Source: Flavobacterium sp. MC2016-06 | Lineage (GTDB): Bacteria; Bacteroidota; Bacteroidia; Flavobacteriales; Flavobacteriaceae | Direction of reading: 5' to 3' | DNA: 64,000 nt | NCBI RefSeq assembly: GCF_009711165.2 | Contig: NZ_WMID02000033.1 | Span: forward strand, 1 to 64,000 | Part shown: positions 34,281-45,300 of the stretch, in pieces | Position numbering within the stretch: position 1 is the first letter of the stretch | Layout of the letters: every line of letters starts with the position of its first letter | Made by a program: the position numbers and the translations under genes | Notes under the pieces: generated by a model | Told to the model about the DNA's origin: nothing | The model's input: only the letters and a program-made list of their open reading frames with translations | The model's database searches: none

Positions 34281-34736
34281 GTGAAAATAGAAATAGAAAA
34301 ATATAAAGGAATTCATCCTGGTGCTGTAATTGAGCGAGAATTAAAAAAAAGAAATCTTGCTCAGCGTCCTTTTGCGCTTTCACTTTTAGAATATCCTCAG
34401 ACTTTTAATGCCATTATTAAGGGAAAAAGAGGAGTTAGTACAGCCTTAGCTTTAAAAATTGAAAACGCATTAGATTTGGAAGAAGGAACTCTTTCGATTT
34501 TACAGGTATATTATGACATTAAAAAAGAAAAACAAAAATCGTTAAAAGCTGATAAACCTAATATTTCGATACTCAGAAAAAGTTTATTTTGGGATACTAA
34601 TATCGATTCTATTAATTGGCAGGATCAGTCTTCTGCAGTTATAAAAAGAATTTTTGAACGAGGAAATTTTAGTGAAAAAAAAGAAATAATTAATTTTTAC
34701 GGAATTCAAAAAGTTAAAACTACTCTAATAAAATAA
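34281..34736 (+). CDS. HigA-like HTH regulator with DUF6922-type C-terminus
   Basis: 151 residues from GTG 34281. Residues 8-80 match the HigA/VapI antitoxin-type HTH: GIHPGAVIERELKKRN, then PFALSLLEYPQTFNAIIKGKRGVSTALALKIE. The tail LFWDTNIDSINWQDQ...VIKRIFERGN matches the small domain known as DUF6922. There is no HigB-like toxin beside it. The frame opens earlier at ATG 34236, but that segment contains TATATTTG, a perfect -7 box (34269-34276), so the GTG is preferred and the mRNA may be almost leaderless. Confidence 0.72.
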   Translation: MKIEIEKYKGIHPGAVIERELKKRNLAQRPFALSLLEYPQTFNAIIKGKRGVSTALALKIENALDLEEGTLSILQVYYDIKKEKQKSLKADKPNISILRKSLFWDTNIDSINWQDQSSAVIKRIFERGNFSEKKEIINFYGIQKVKTTLIK

Positions 34737-34766
34737 TGGAGATTTCATAACTACTATAAAAAGCAA

Positions 34767-34796
34767 AAAAGGCTGCCTGGCGACAACCTTTAATGA
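34767..34796 (-). terminator. Probable terminator after M16 peptidase
   Basis: On the minus strand AAAGG, 14-nt loop, CCTTT and a T-run; short stem, so moderate support. Confidence 0.45.
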
Positions 34797-34832
34797 CTAA
34801 TTAAAAATAAAAAATATATTGCTAAGCTCTTA

Positions 34833-37649
34833 CTACTTTCCTGCCTTACTTTCAGGATTCATAAGAACTTCAACACTATTCGAGTTATTGATAATGTACG
34901 TCCCGAGTTTCTGAATAGATTTTGCACTGATGTTGTTAATCAGTTTTGCATATTCAGCATCATTGTTATATGGGTTGTCGTACATGTAAATACTAGATAA
35001 AATACTGCTCCAAAAAGAGTTGGTAATTTTAGATTCTTCTCTCTTTTTAAGCATTGCTTTTTTAATGTCTTCTAAGTCACTTGCTATTGGAAGATTTGTT
35101 TTAATCTGGTTTAATTCTTTCCAAATAATCTCCATTAGTCTTTCTTTTTTTTCAGGATTACAATCAAAAGACAAAGAAAGATTAAAACTTGGCTTAGGAA
35201 ATTTAGACAAACTTCCTTCAACACTTACGCCATAACTGCCACCTTCTTCTTCGCGAATAGTCTGGAGGAAACGTTTTGATAATAATTCTCCAATAACATA
35301 CATTTCAAGTGCATCTTGCTGCGAATATTTAGCCGCTCCAGTTAGATTTACATAAGCTGTTGTTTTAGGAATTTCCATTGCACGGTTGAAATGTACGGTC
35401 GTTTTTCCTTTTTTAGGATTGATATTGTAATCGATAAAATTCTCTTTTACACTTTCGTTTGAAGTAATGTTTCCAATGTATTTTTGAATTAAACCAATCT
35501 GGTCTTCTGTAATATTTCCAACAAAAACAAAAGTAAAGTCTGAAGCATTTTTGATTCTTCCTTTATAGATTGATTCCGCTTTTTCAAAATTCATATTCTC
35601 CACAAACTTCTCATTAAAAAGGATAGTTCTTGGATTGTGATTTGAATTGGCTAACGCAACAGTATCATTAAAAGCTTTTGTATTATCTTTAGCAATAGTA
35701 CTCAAACGATCTTGGTATTTTTCTTTTAAAAGTGAAAAAATATTCGGATCAAAACGAGGTTTTTCAAAATACAAATAGGTCAATTGCAGTAAAGTTTCAA
35801 AATCCTGATGGTTAGAACTTCCGTCAAAACCTTCCATATTTGTTCCAATAAACGGTGCAGCCTGCGCCACTTTGCCTGTTAATTTTTCGCGTAAAGCGGT
35901 AATATCAAAATTCCCCAAACCTGACGATCTTGTTAATGAAGCTGCAATTTCTGCCGAAATTAAATCCTCAGTTTTAACTAATGATTTTCCGCCTTTACTA
36001 AAAGAGGAGAACAAAATTTGATCTTGAGAATAAGCAGTTGGTAATACCACAACTTTTGCTCCGTTTGCCAAAACATAACCTTTTGCATCGCTTATTCCGG
36101 GTACAGCAAATGTACTGCGAATTGGTGCTGGAGTTAATTCTTTGTCAATCATCGGGCTTGTATTCTCTTTTTTAGAATACGGTTCTAATGTTGATGCTTC
36201 TACTTTTGCCATAATTGCCTGAACGTCTTCTTTTTTAGGAAGTTCTTTTTCTATTGGCTCCGGACTTTTTATTAAAACAACCTGATTGTCTGGCGTCTGG
36301 ATGGTTTTCGCGTAAGCGTTTAAATCCTCTAAAGTCATTTTATTGATTGTTCGAACTACTAAATCATAATCGTCTTGTACAGCCAAAAATGGTTTAGCCA
36401 ATAGAAAATAATCGGCTAGTTTATCTGCCCAAGTGTCATTATCTACTTTATCTTTGTTTTTAATAAAATCGTCGTAAGAACTTATAAAATCTTTTTTGGT
36501 TCTATCTAATTCTGCTTTTGTGGCACCAAAACGTTTAAAGCGTTCTGCTTCTGTATAGGCTTCTGTAAAAGCTTCTGATAGTTTTCCTTTTTTGGCAACT
36601 GCTGTAATATTAAAAGAAGTATTTAATCTAGAGATAGAAGAAAAATAAGATTGAATTGCTAAACTTGCACTTTCTTTTTTAAGGGTTAATTCTTTAAATC
36701 TATTGTTTAAAATACTGTTATAAAACGATCCTAAAACATTTTTAAAGGTTACAGTTTCATCTCTTACTACAGGTTCGTCTTTAATATAACGCAATGAAAT
36801 TGAAGTGTTGTTTGCTTCTTTATCTGTTGCAATATTAAAAGTTAAACCGCTGTGTTTTGGAACATCAAAATAAGTACGTTCTGCTCTGTTTTTATTTAAT
36901 GGAATGCCAGAAAAAATGCTTTTCACCTTTTTTTCCATCGCTGCAGGATCAATGTCTCCTACTATAATTACAGCTTGTAAATCTGGACGGTACCATTTTT
37001 TGTAATAGTCTTTAATTTCTTTATACTTAAAAGTATTGATGATATTTAAATCGCCGATAACATCACGATTTTTATATTTTGAACCTTCGTATAAAGTTTG
37101 ATCGTTTTGTTTTTTAAGTCTAAAATCACTCGTTCTTCTAGTACGCCATTCTTCGCGGATTACGCCTCTTTCGGCATCAATTTCTGCATCGGTCAAAGAC
37201 AATGATCCAGACCAGTCGTGTAATACCCAAAGTGTAGAATCGATTAGTTTTTCGTTTTTTACAGGTACTTTGCTAATGTTGTAAATGGTTTCGTCTGTTG
37301 CTGTAAATGCGTTGATTTCTTTCCCGAAACTAACACCGTTTTTCTCCAGCATTTTGATAATTCCTTTTCCTTTAAAGTGTTCTGTACCATTAAAAGCCAT
37401 GTGCTCTAGAAAATGCGCCAATCCGTTTTGGCTGTCATCTTCTAATATGGCACCAACATTCTGCACGAAATAAAAACTGGCTCTGTCTTTTGGTTCTTCG
37501 TTATGAAGAATGTAATAGGTAAGTCCATTTTCTAATTTTCCCGAGGTAACATTTTTGTTTAACGGAATTGTGGTTTTGAACTGCGAAAACATGAGCTGCG
37601 ACGACAATGTAATCGCCGCAACTATGATTTGTTTTTTATAAGTGTACAT
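34833..37649 (-). CDS. M16 family metallopeptidase (pitrilysin-like, fused two-half form)
   Basis: 938 residues with signal peptide (ITLSSQLMFSQ). The inverted zinc motif HFLEH is at 79-83 in AHFLEHMAFNGTEHFKGKG, with the distal Glu in ERGVIREEW about 75 residues later. The second half (from about 510) repeats the fold without the metal site, including SYGVSVEG near the end, as usual for M16 clan enzymes. It is a periplasmic zinc peptidase for unfolded or small peptides. Last gene of an operon with the Gld-type ABC components, 5 nt downstream. Confidence 0.93.
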   Translation of the reverse strand: MYTYKKQIIVAAITLSSQLMFSQFKTTIPLNKNVTSGKLENGLTYYILHNEEPKDRASFYFVQNVGAILEDDSQNGLAHFLEHMAFNGTEHFKGKGIIKMLEKNGVSFGKEINAFTATDETIYNISKVPVKNEKLIDSTLWVLHDWSGSLSLTDAEIDAERGVIREEWRTRRTSDFRLKKQNDQTLYEGSKYKNRDVIGDLNIINTFKYKEIKDYYKKWYRPDLQAVIIVGDIDPAAMEKKVKSIFSGIPLNKNRAERTYFDVPKHSGLTFNIATDKEANNTSISLRYIKDEPVVRDETVTFKNVLGSFYNSILNNRFKELTLKKESASLAIQSYFSSISRLNTSFNITAVAKKGKLSEAFTEAYTEAERFKRFGATKAELDRTKKDFISSYDDFIKNKDKVDNDTWADKLADYFLLAKPFLAVQDDYDLVVRTINKMTLEDLNAYAKTIQTPDNQVVLIKSPEPIEKELPKKEDVQAIMAKVEASTLEPYSKKENTSPMIDKELTPAPIRSTFAVPGISDAKGYVLANGAKVVVLPTAYSQDQILFSSFSKGGKSLVKTEDLISAEIAASLTRSSGLGNFDITALREKLTGKVAQAAPFIGTNMEGFDGSSNHQDFETLLQLTYLYFEKPRFDPNIFSLLKEKYQDRLSTIAKDNTKAFNDTVALANSNHNPRTILFNEKFVENMNFEKAESIYKGRIKNASDFTFVFVGNITEDQIGLIQKYIGNITSNESVKENFIDYNINPKKGKTTVHFNRAMEIPKTTAYVNLTGAAKYSQQDALEMYVIGELLSKRFLQTIREEEGGSYGVSVEGSLSKFPKPSFNLSLSFDCNPEKKERLMEIIWKELNQIKTNLPIASDLEDIKKAMLKKREESKITNSFWSSILSSIYMYDNPYNNDAEYAKLINNISAKSIQKLGTYIINNSNSVEVLMNPESKAGK

Positions 37650-37654
37650 AACTT

Positions 37655-39916
37655 TTATCTTCTGTTTCTTCTAATTAATATAAAAGCGCCTAATAGGATG
37701 ATTAATAGTGGGAATGCGGTAATGAATAGAATTCTATTCATAAATAAAGCATTAGCGGTAGTGATAATTTTATTGTCTGTACTTGGCGGACGTACTGTAT
37801 CTATTGGAAATTCGTAATTAGTTAACCAGCTGAAACTGTCGGTGAAAAATTGAAATGTTCCAGAACCGCCTCTGCTTAATTCTGAATTACTCATAATATC
37901 AGCATCGCCGGAAACGATTATTTTTTGGTCTCTTCCGTTTACTTTTCGCGTAAGCGCTACTACAAGTGGTACATCAGATTGTGAGGGTTGTTTTTTTAAG
38001 TCTTCAGAGATTGAAGTAATTCCTGCCGGCGCTTCCCAAACTTTATTACTGTTTGTTTTTAGTAAGGTTGTGGCTTTAAAACCAGAATTTGGATTGGCTG
38101 TAATACCGCTGCTTCCTAAAAACGGGATTATGTTTTTGGCTGGTGTTACTTTGATCATTTTTGGATCTATGTTTTTAGCAAACTCACTTACTAAATAATC
38201 AGGAGCATTTTCACCGCTTTCTTGTACCAATGCTTGTTTGGTAAAGTTGATACCTAATTTATCTGTAATTTTTGCAAGTGCAGAATTGGTTTCCGGCTCT
38301 GCTAATACTAAAAGGTTTTTTCCTTGATCTACATATTTATTAATACGGTCCACAGCGCCTTGACTTAATTCGCTTTTTGGATCTGCGATTACTAAAATTG
38401 TCGTTTGTGCTGGAATATCCTGCGCGTTTACATCTACAGAAGTAACATCAAATCCTTGGTTGATTAAGGAATATCTAAATGTTATTTCATTAAAACCTGT
38501 TTTGTAATTTTTGTCTCCGTTTTTGTCAATGCTGCGCTCCATGTTTCCAGTAACAAAAACTACTTTAGGCACATCTGTAACCAAACGTTTTAAGGCTGCA
38601 GAGATTTCTTTTTCCATTGGCATTTTAAACAAGTCATCGTAAACTCTTAAATAGGTCTTTTTGCCATTGTATTCAATTGTTCTGATTAATCTGTTTTGCT
38701 CTGGCCTTAAGTCAATGATTTTATGAATTTCTGCTGGAGTTAATAATTTTTTGAATTTTAAATCCTGACTTTCAACCATTTTTTTAGCAAGCTGTGCATC
38801 TGTTAAACCTGGGTTTAATTGGTATAAAGCCGTATTGGTAGAAGTGTCAAAATAGTACACATAATCCATCTTTATCTGTGGTAAAAATCTAGAGTATTTG
38901 TCGAAACTTGTAATATCTTGATTTTGAGATCTTGGCAGTGCAATAAAATAATTGATGTCTAATAAGTTTACATACGTTGTTATGGTAATGTCACCGTCTA
39001 TTTTGTTTACAATTTTCTGACTGCTTTCTGTTAAAGTTCGGTCTTTATTACGAGTCATGTCATAATACAATGTCAATGGTGCTCTAGAAGTAATGTACCC
39101 AAGTGCCAAAACAAGTACTACTAATGCAGTGTATTTTAAAACTCTTTTTGGAGTGCTTTGAGCATCTCTTCCGGTTTGTAATTTAAAAATACTGATACCA
39201 ATAAAAAGACCGCTTACGAGTATAAAATAAAGTACGTCTTTACTAATAATCAAACCATCGATCATTTCGCCTGCACGACCCGCGATAGAAAGAAAATAGG
39301 TAATGTCTTTTACATATTCTACTTCCTGCCAAAGTTTACCAATAAAGTTTAAACCAGCCAAAACGACCAAAGTACTTATGGCAGCAACAACTTGATACGA
39401 AGTAAGACAAGACATAAAAAGCCCGATTGCCGCATAAGTACAAACCAAAAGGTAAAGACCAATAAGTCCAGATAAAACAAACTTAATGTCTAAGTTTTCT
39501 ACAGAGAAATAAGCAACTCCTGCTATACAGCCTAAAATGACCATAAACAAAAGACAGTATGCTGCAATGGCTAAAAATTTACCTAGAATAATGTCTTTGA
39601 TTGTTATGGGTGATGAAAGTAATAGTTTAATAGAACCACTGTTGATCTCACGGCTGATTAATCCCATGGTTAAAAGGGGAACATATAAGTACAAGTAATT
39701 TTGTATTTCTGGAAATAAACCGCTGAAACCAGAAAAAAGAGATTGCGTTATGTTACTAGCTCCCATTCCCAATTTTTGAGATTTCTCAAAACGTTCGATG
39801 CTATCAAAGAATTTCCAACTTGATTGTATGGTAAAAATGACTAAAACGACCCAAGCCACCGGCGAATAAAACATGGTGTTGAGTTCTGTTTTAGCTAGTC
39901 TATATATTGTTTTCAT
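37655..39916 (-). CDS. ABC-2 permease fused to GldG-like domain
   Basis: 753 residues. Residues 1-245 are an ABC-2 type permease with six helices (FYSPVAWVVLVIF; LLTMGLISREINSGSIKLLLSSPIT), matching GldF-like proteins. From about 265 a second part follows: a helix, a large periplasmic GldG-type domain (ITTYVNLL; LVIADPKSELSQGAVDRINKYVDQGKNLLVL) and a C-terminal helix (FITAFPLLIILLGAFILI). In F. johnsoniae GldF and GldG are separate genes needed for gliding; here they are one chain, so this may be a paralogue with another cargo. Operon with an ABC ATPase. Confidence 0.85.
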   Translation of the reverse strand: MKTIYRLAKTELNTMFYSPVAWVVLVIFTIQSSWKFFDSIERFEKSQKLGMGASNITQSLFSGFSGLFPEIQNYLYLYVPLLTMGLISREINSGSIKLLLSSPITIKDIILGKFLAIAAYCLLFMVILGCIAGVAYFSVENLDIKFVLSGLIGLYLLVCTYAAIGLFMSCLTSYQVVAAISTLVVLAGLNFIGKLWQEVEYVKDITYFLSIAGRAGEMIDGLIISKDVLYFILVSGLFIGISIFKLQTGRDAQSTPKRVLKYTALVVLVLALGYITSRAPLTLYYDMTRNKDRTLTESSQKIVNKIDGDITITTYVNLLDINYFIALPRSQNQDITSFDKYSRFLPQIKMDYVYYFDTSTNTALYQLNPGLTDAQLAKKMVESQDLKFKKLLTPAEIHKIIDLRPEQNRLIRTIEYNGKKTYLRVYDDLFKMPMEKEISAALKRLVTDVPKVVFVTGNMERSIDKNGDKNYKTGFNEITFRYSLINQGFDVTSVDVNAQDIPAQTTILVIADPKSELSQGAVDRINKYVDQGKNLLVLAEPETNSALAKITDKLGINFTKQALVQESGENAPDYLVSEFAKNIDPKMIKVTPAKNIIPFLGSSGITANPNSGFKATTLLKTNSNKVWEAPAGITSISEDLKKQPSQSDVPLVVALTRKVNGRDQKIIVSGDADIMSNSELSRGGSGTFQFFTDSFSWLTNYEFPIDTVRPPSTDNKIITTANALFMNRILFITAFPLLIILLGAFILIRRNRR

Positions 39917-39928
39917 TTAATTTTTTTT

Positions 39929-40876
39929 TTAGAGAGTTACAGCGTTTTTTGATGGCGCTTTTTTAGATAATTGAGCAAAAATCTCATCAAGAGAAGTTTT
40001 CTCAAATTGAATTTCACGTAATTTCCAATTGTTGTATACGCTTAATGATACCAGCGATTCGGCAATTTCCTGACCGCCGTCAAATGTGATTTTTATTTTC
40101 TTTGGAGAAAGAAATTCAACAGCTGTAACATTTGTAATTCCTTTTAAAACCTCAACAGCTGGTGCATTTTCAAGCGAAACAATTAACGTATTAGATTTAA
40201 TGTGATTATTAAAAGCTTCAAGCGTATCAGCAAAAACCATATGTCCATTTTCGATCATTCTAATGTCCTCACAAGTTGCCTGTACTTCAGATAAAATGTG
40301 AGAAGAGAAAATAACCGCTTTATCTTTTGCAATTTTTTTGATTAAGTTTCGAACTTCTAAAATCTGATTTGGATCTAATCCGTTTGTTGGCTCATCCAGA
40401 ACTACCAATTTTGGTTCGTGAATAATCGCCTGTGCAATCCCAACACGTTGTCTGTAACCGCCTGATAAATTTCTAATTAAACGATTGCTGAAATGTGAAA
40501 TACCGCATTGTTCTTTGGCTCTTTCTACGGCTTGGTGCAAATCTTCTTTTTTTACCAATCTTAACTGCGCGCAGTGAATTAAATATTCATTAACCGTTAA
40601 ATCAAGATGTAATGGGGGAGTCTGCGGTAAAAAACCAATTAGTTTTTTGGCCTCAACAGGATTTTCTTTTAAGTTAATACCGTCAATAAAAATGTTTCCT
40701 TTGGTTTGGTTTAATACGCCGCAAAGAATATTCATGGTAGTAGATTTTCCTGCTCCATTAGAGCCTAAAAGACCAAGAATTCTGTTTTCTTTAATTTCAA
40801 AATTAATATCTTGTATTGCCCAATCCTTGCTATATTGATGTGACAAAGCCTCAACTCTTACAATTGTTGTTTCCAT
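39929..40876 (-). CDS. ABC transporter ATP-binding protein (GldA/NatA-like)
   Basis: 315 residues. Walker A GSNGAGKST, signature NLSGGYRQRVGIAQAI, Walker B LVVLDEPTNGLDP, H-loop IFSSHIL. A C-terminal extension of about 90 residues follows, as in GldA/CcmA-type ATPases working with ABC-2 permeases. First gene of the operon with the fused permease (12-nt gap) and the M16 peptidase. Confidence 0.92.
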   Translation of the reverse strand: METTIVRVEALSHQYSKDWAIQDINFEIKENRILGLLGSNGAGKSTTMNILCGVLNQTKGNIFIDGINLKENPVEAKKLIGFLPQTPPLHLDLTVNEYLIHCAQLRLVKKEDLHQAVERAKEQCGISHFSNRLIRNLSGGYRQRVGIAQAIIHEPKLVVLDEPTNGLDPNQILEVRNLIKKIAKDKAVIFSSHILSEVQATCEDIRMIENGHMVFADTLEAFNNHIKSNTLIVSLENAPAVEVLKGITNVTAVEFLSPKKIKITFDGGQEIAESLVSLSVYNNWKLREIQFEKTSLDEIFAQLSKKAPSKNAVTL

Positions 40877-40891
40877 AGTGTTTTTTAAAAT

Positions 40892-40928
40892 CGCAAGAAT
40901 GTATTTTTACTGAAAACACATTCTTGCG
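40892..40928 (-). terminator. Probable terminator after susD
   Basis: Perfect 11-bp arms CGCAAGAATGT / ACATTCTTGCG. On the minus strand it is followed by an AT-rich tract with only a short T-run. Confidence 0.6.
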
Positions 40929-40941
40929 GAAATTTTAGTAT

Positions 40942-42312
40942 TTAGTATCCTGAATTTTGGGTCAAAAAGGGATTAGATCGAATAGCTGTTTCTGGTATTG
41001 GGAAAAGAGCATCTGCAGCAGTCCATGTTTTTCCGGCAGTTGCACCAAGAACCTGATCGATTGTACCGCTTCTTTTTAGATCAAACCATCTGTGTCCAGA
41101 TTCTGCAAAAAGTTCGCGTTGTCTTTCTACAGCAATTAAATCTGCTAATTGGGTCGGATCTGTTAATGTAGTTGAAGGCAGTAAAGCTCTATTACGTATT
41201 ACATTAATATCTTGCTGTGCTCCAGTAATATCATTAGATTTTAGTCTGGCTTCTGCTCTAATTAAATAAAGTTCTGCTAGTCTAATTACAGTTGAACGTT
41301 CTACGGGAGCAGCAACATAAGCATTTTTATATTTTCTAGGTGCCAAAAATGTAGTTCCGTCACTAGCAGTAACACTTATAGTCCAGTTTGTTTTTCTAGC
41401 ATCGCCAGTTTCAAACATAGTATTTCCTTTTCTAAGCATATAAGTTCCTGCAGTGGTAAATAAAGCAGCACCTTCGTAAGAATAAGTCGTGTTGAAATAA
41501 GGAATTTGCCAGATTGCTTCTGTATTGTCTGCAATAAACGGACTATTTGTACTTGTTAGACCTTGGATCATTTTGTATAATGCAGTCTGATCAATTACAG
41601 TTGTTGCAAAAGTAGAAGCTTCACTCCATTTTCCTAAGTACAAGTTTACTCTTGCTAATAAAGCATCTGCTGCCCATTTTGTAGCTCTGATACGTTGAGA
41701 GCTAGTATATTTAGTGTAATCTGCGGGAAGATTATTGGCAGCATCTGTTAAATCAAGAACAATTTGATTGTAAACTTCGGTTTGAGTAGTACGCGGCGCT
41801 AAAGCAGATTGATCTACATTTGATGTTAAAACCAACGGCACATCTCCGTAAATATTAGTCAAATAAAAATAACAGTAAGCTCTAAGAAATTTTGCTTCGG
41901 CAATCCAGCGCACACTTTTGTCTGCACTAAGAGTTGTACTGCCGTTTATACCTTCAATAACACTATTTGCATTGTAGATCGTTTTATAAAATTCAGTCCA
42001 CATTGTGCCGGTAGTTCCATCATTTACAGGAATTTCGTTTGTAGTATAAACCGTTGCAAGCTGTGTTTTTAGAATTAATTCATCTGAAGTTTCTCCAAAA
42101 ATATAATGTAAAGAACCGTAATAAGTTCCTGTAACCATACTGTTGTAAATTCCGTTTACAGCAGCTTCTGTAGTAGGATCAGAAGCATATATTGTAGTAG
42201 AAGATAACTCATTGCTTGGAAGATTAACATCTAGCATATCATCACAACCCGTTAGTCCTAGTAAAAGAAAAAACGAAAATATATAAGTGTATTTTATAGA
42301 AATATTTTTCAT
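40942..42312 (-). CDS. SusD/RagB-family nutrient-binding outer membrane lipoprotein
   Basis: 456 residues from ATG 42312 (in-frame ATG 42345 would overlap susC). Lipobox LTGC, then CDDMLDVNLPSNELS, TPR-like helices (RWIAEAKFLRAYCYFYLTNIYGDVPLV) and the C-terminal RQRELFAESGHRWFDLKRSG, a hallmark of the family. It acts as the lid of the SusC barrel on the cell surface and helps bind the substrate. It starts 10 nt after the SusC gene ends. The ligand is not predictable. Confidence 0.95.
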   Translation of the reverse strand: MKNISIKYTYIFSFFLLLGLTGCDDMLDVNLPSNELSSTTIYASDPTTEAAVNGIYNSMVTGTYYGSLHYIFGETSDELILKTQLATVYTTNEIPVNDGTTGTMWTEFYKTIYNANSVIEGINGSTTLSADKSVRWIAEAKFLRAYCYFYLTNIYGDVPLVLTSNVDQSALAPRTTQTEVYNQIVLDLTDAANNLPADYTKYTSSQRIRATKWAADALLARVNLYLGKWSEASTFATTVIDQTALYKMIQGLTSTNSPFIADNTEAIWQIPYFNTTYSYEGAALFTTAGTYMLRKGNTMFETGDARKTNWTISVTASDGTTFLAPRKYKNAYVAAPVERSTVIRLAELYLIRAEARLKSNDITGAQQDINVIRNRALLPSTTLTDPTQLADLIAVERQRELFAESGHRWFDLKRSGTIDQVLGATAGKTWTAADALFPIPETAIRSNPFLTQNSGY

Positions 42313-42322
42313 GTTTTTAGAT

Positions 42323-45300
42323 TTAAAATGTAAACTGAGTTCCAAGAGTTATAGTACGTAAAGGAGGTAAAGCTAAACCTTGAGTTTCTGGATCAAATCC
42401 TTTGTATTTAGTAAACGTTACTAAGTTTTGTCCTTGTAAAGAAAGACGAATACTTTGAAGGAATTTTTGTGTAGTTTCATTCAAAGGAATCATATAAGAA
42501 GCACTTACATTTTTTAATTTGATATAAGAAGCATCTACAACAGTAGCTGTAGAGCCTGCATAATTAAAGAAACTAGATTGGTAATTTGAGCTCAAAACAT
42601 TTCCTTGTGCGATATAATCATTGTACTCATCAACTTGATAATTAGCTAAACCATAAGGATATCCAGGTTGTACAGCGATAGAAGACAATAAGCTTCTTCC
42701 TTCTTGTTTTACAAATTGGAATAAAAAGTCTAATGAAAATGCTTTGTAAGAAATAGAGTTTGAAATTCCTCCGTAATATTTAGGATAAGTAGGACCATAA
42801 TATTGTCTGTCTCCATTTCCAGTTTGTGCAAATCCAGTAGAGATTTTTCCGTCACCGTTATAGTCTTGAAACTGTGCTATTCCGCTTGCATTTACACCTG
42901 TGAAATTGTATAAATAACGGCTGCTTAATGGATTTCCTACTACATAAGTAGTATAATAACTTGATGTTTCTATTCCTGGGAATGAAAGCAGTTTGTTTTC
43001 ATTTTTAGAAATATTAAAAGAAGTACTCCAATTTAGGTTTTTAGTATGAATGTTAGTTGTACTTAAAGTAAATTCGATTCCTTTGTTTTCAACTTCTGCA
43101 CCTAAATTTGCTTGATAGCTGGTAAAACCTGCCTGCGGGCTAAGTGTAGCACTCACTAATTGGTTTCCTGAAATATTTCTGTAGAACGCAGCAGTAAACG
43201 AGATGCGATCATTAAAGAAACCAAGATCAATTGCAGCTTCAAACTTCTTAGTTACTTCCCATTGATAATTTGGATTAGCAATTCTAGTGGCTGCCATAGA
43301 AGCATTTCCAACTCCATAAGTTGATGTAGAATAAGTATTTGCATACCCGTAATCTCCAATAGCATCACTTCCAATTTCTCCATAACTAGAGCGAAGTTTA
43401 CCAAAACTCAACCAAGTAAGATTTTTTGCAAAACTTTCTTCAGAGAATACCCAAGCGCCACCAATAGAACCAAAATTACCATAACGGTTATTAGCTCCAA
43501 AACGTGATGAGCCATCTCTTCTAAAATTGACATTAAGTATATATTTGTTTTCAATATTATAGTTTAATCTACTAAATAAAGAAGCATATTTATACTCAGA
43601 AGTTCCGTTGTAAGACGTTACAGTTGTAGCAGTTCCTGTAATACCAATTAAGTTATCAGAGCTGTAACCAGATGTACTTACATAAGACGGCATTTCTGAT
43701 TTTCTGTTTTGATATGAACCACCTACTAAAGCCGTAAAATTACCTTTCCATAAAGGAGTGCTGTAGTTTAATTGCGGATCTATAGTAAAATTATTAGTAT
43801 TGTTGGTAGAAACAGTGTAAGATCTAGAAGCATTCAACGAAATGTTGTTGGCAGTATAATACACATTATTCATTCCAGATGCAGGTAAAATCTGTTTTGA
43901 GATCATCTGCGCTCTTCCATATCCAAGATCAGTTTTAAGAGATAATCCTTTTGCAATTTCAAATTGAACGGTGAAACTTGTAATCAAATTATTTCCTTTA
44001 TCCTCAACTCTTCTGTCTAAAGCAGCTAATGGATTTACATCGCTAAAATAAGTTGGCGACCAATAATAAGTTCCATCTGGATTATAAATAGTGTGATTAG
44101 GCGCTGTTAATACGGCATAATTGGTAATATCATAATACGGCAGTTCATTTTTATCTGTAGCAAAAATAACCGAAGCTCCAATTTTTAATTTTTTATCTAA
44201 TGTAGTATGATTGACATTAAAATTGGTAGAGAATTTATTATAACCAAAATCTCCCGGTAAAACAGTAGTTTCTTTATGATAAGCACTACTCAATAAGAAA
44301 TTAGTAGTTTCGTTACCGCCTTTTAAACTTGCAGAAAAATTATTGAAATTTGCAGTACCGCCTATCAATTTATCCTGCCAGTTGGTGTATGCATTTTGAT
44401 CAAAATCGGTTAGCGCAATTCCAGTACTAAAAGCACTAGGCTGTGCATTAGCATTGGTTAATGCTGTACGTAACATGTTTAGGTAAGTAGGCGTATCTAA
44501 CGTTTTTACCATATGTGCAACTTCAGAGATACCAGAATTTGTATTTACGGTAAAAGTTGTTTTTCCAGATTCACCTTTTTTAGTTGTAATCAAAACTACA
44601 CCATTTGCACCTCTAGAACCATAGATGGCAGTAGCATCTGCATCTTTTAGAATTTCGATACTTTCGATATCATTTGGATTAATGATATTTAATGGGCTGG
44701 TTTGTTTTTGCGCACCTCTAATAATACGATCTGATTGTACTTGTTCTTTTATATCATCTCCAATATAAGGAACACCATCAATTACATATAGCGGTAAGTT
44801 GTCTCCAGCAATAGAGTTTGTACCACGAATACTAATGTTTACATTACTACCAGCATAACCAGAAGTCTGTGTAACAAAAACACCAGGAGTTCTACCTTGT
44901 AAACTTTGTAAAATATTCGTTATAGGCTGTTTTTCTATATCTTCTGCTGTAATTTTTACAACAGATCCTGTAGAAGTTCTTTTGGTCGTAGTACCATAAC
45001 CAATAATAACAACCTCATCTAATTTAGCCAAATCGGGCTGTAAAGTAATCGTTAAAGTAGTTTGGTTTTCGATAAGAATTTCTTGAGTTTTATAACCTAT
45101 GTAGGAAACTTTTAAAGTATGCTTTCCAGCAGGAATGTCAACAAAAAATTGTCCGTCAAAATCAGAAATACCTTGTTTGTTCGCGCCTACTAAAACAATA
45201 GAAACACCCGGAAGAGGGTTCCCGTTTTCATCTTGGATTTTTCCAGAAAGCGTATGGTCTTTTTCCATTGTACTTTCTGTTTTTGTTCCATTTGAAGATA

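Noticed and set aside
34281..34736. HigBA toxin-antitoxin pair
   Set aside because: The HigA-like gene is present but neither flank encodes a HigB-type toxin; the neighbours are metN and an M16 peptidase.
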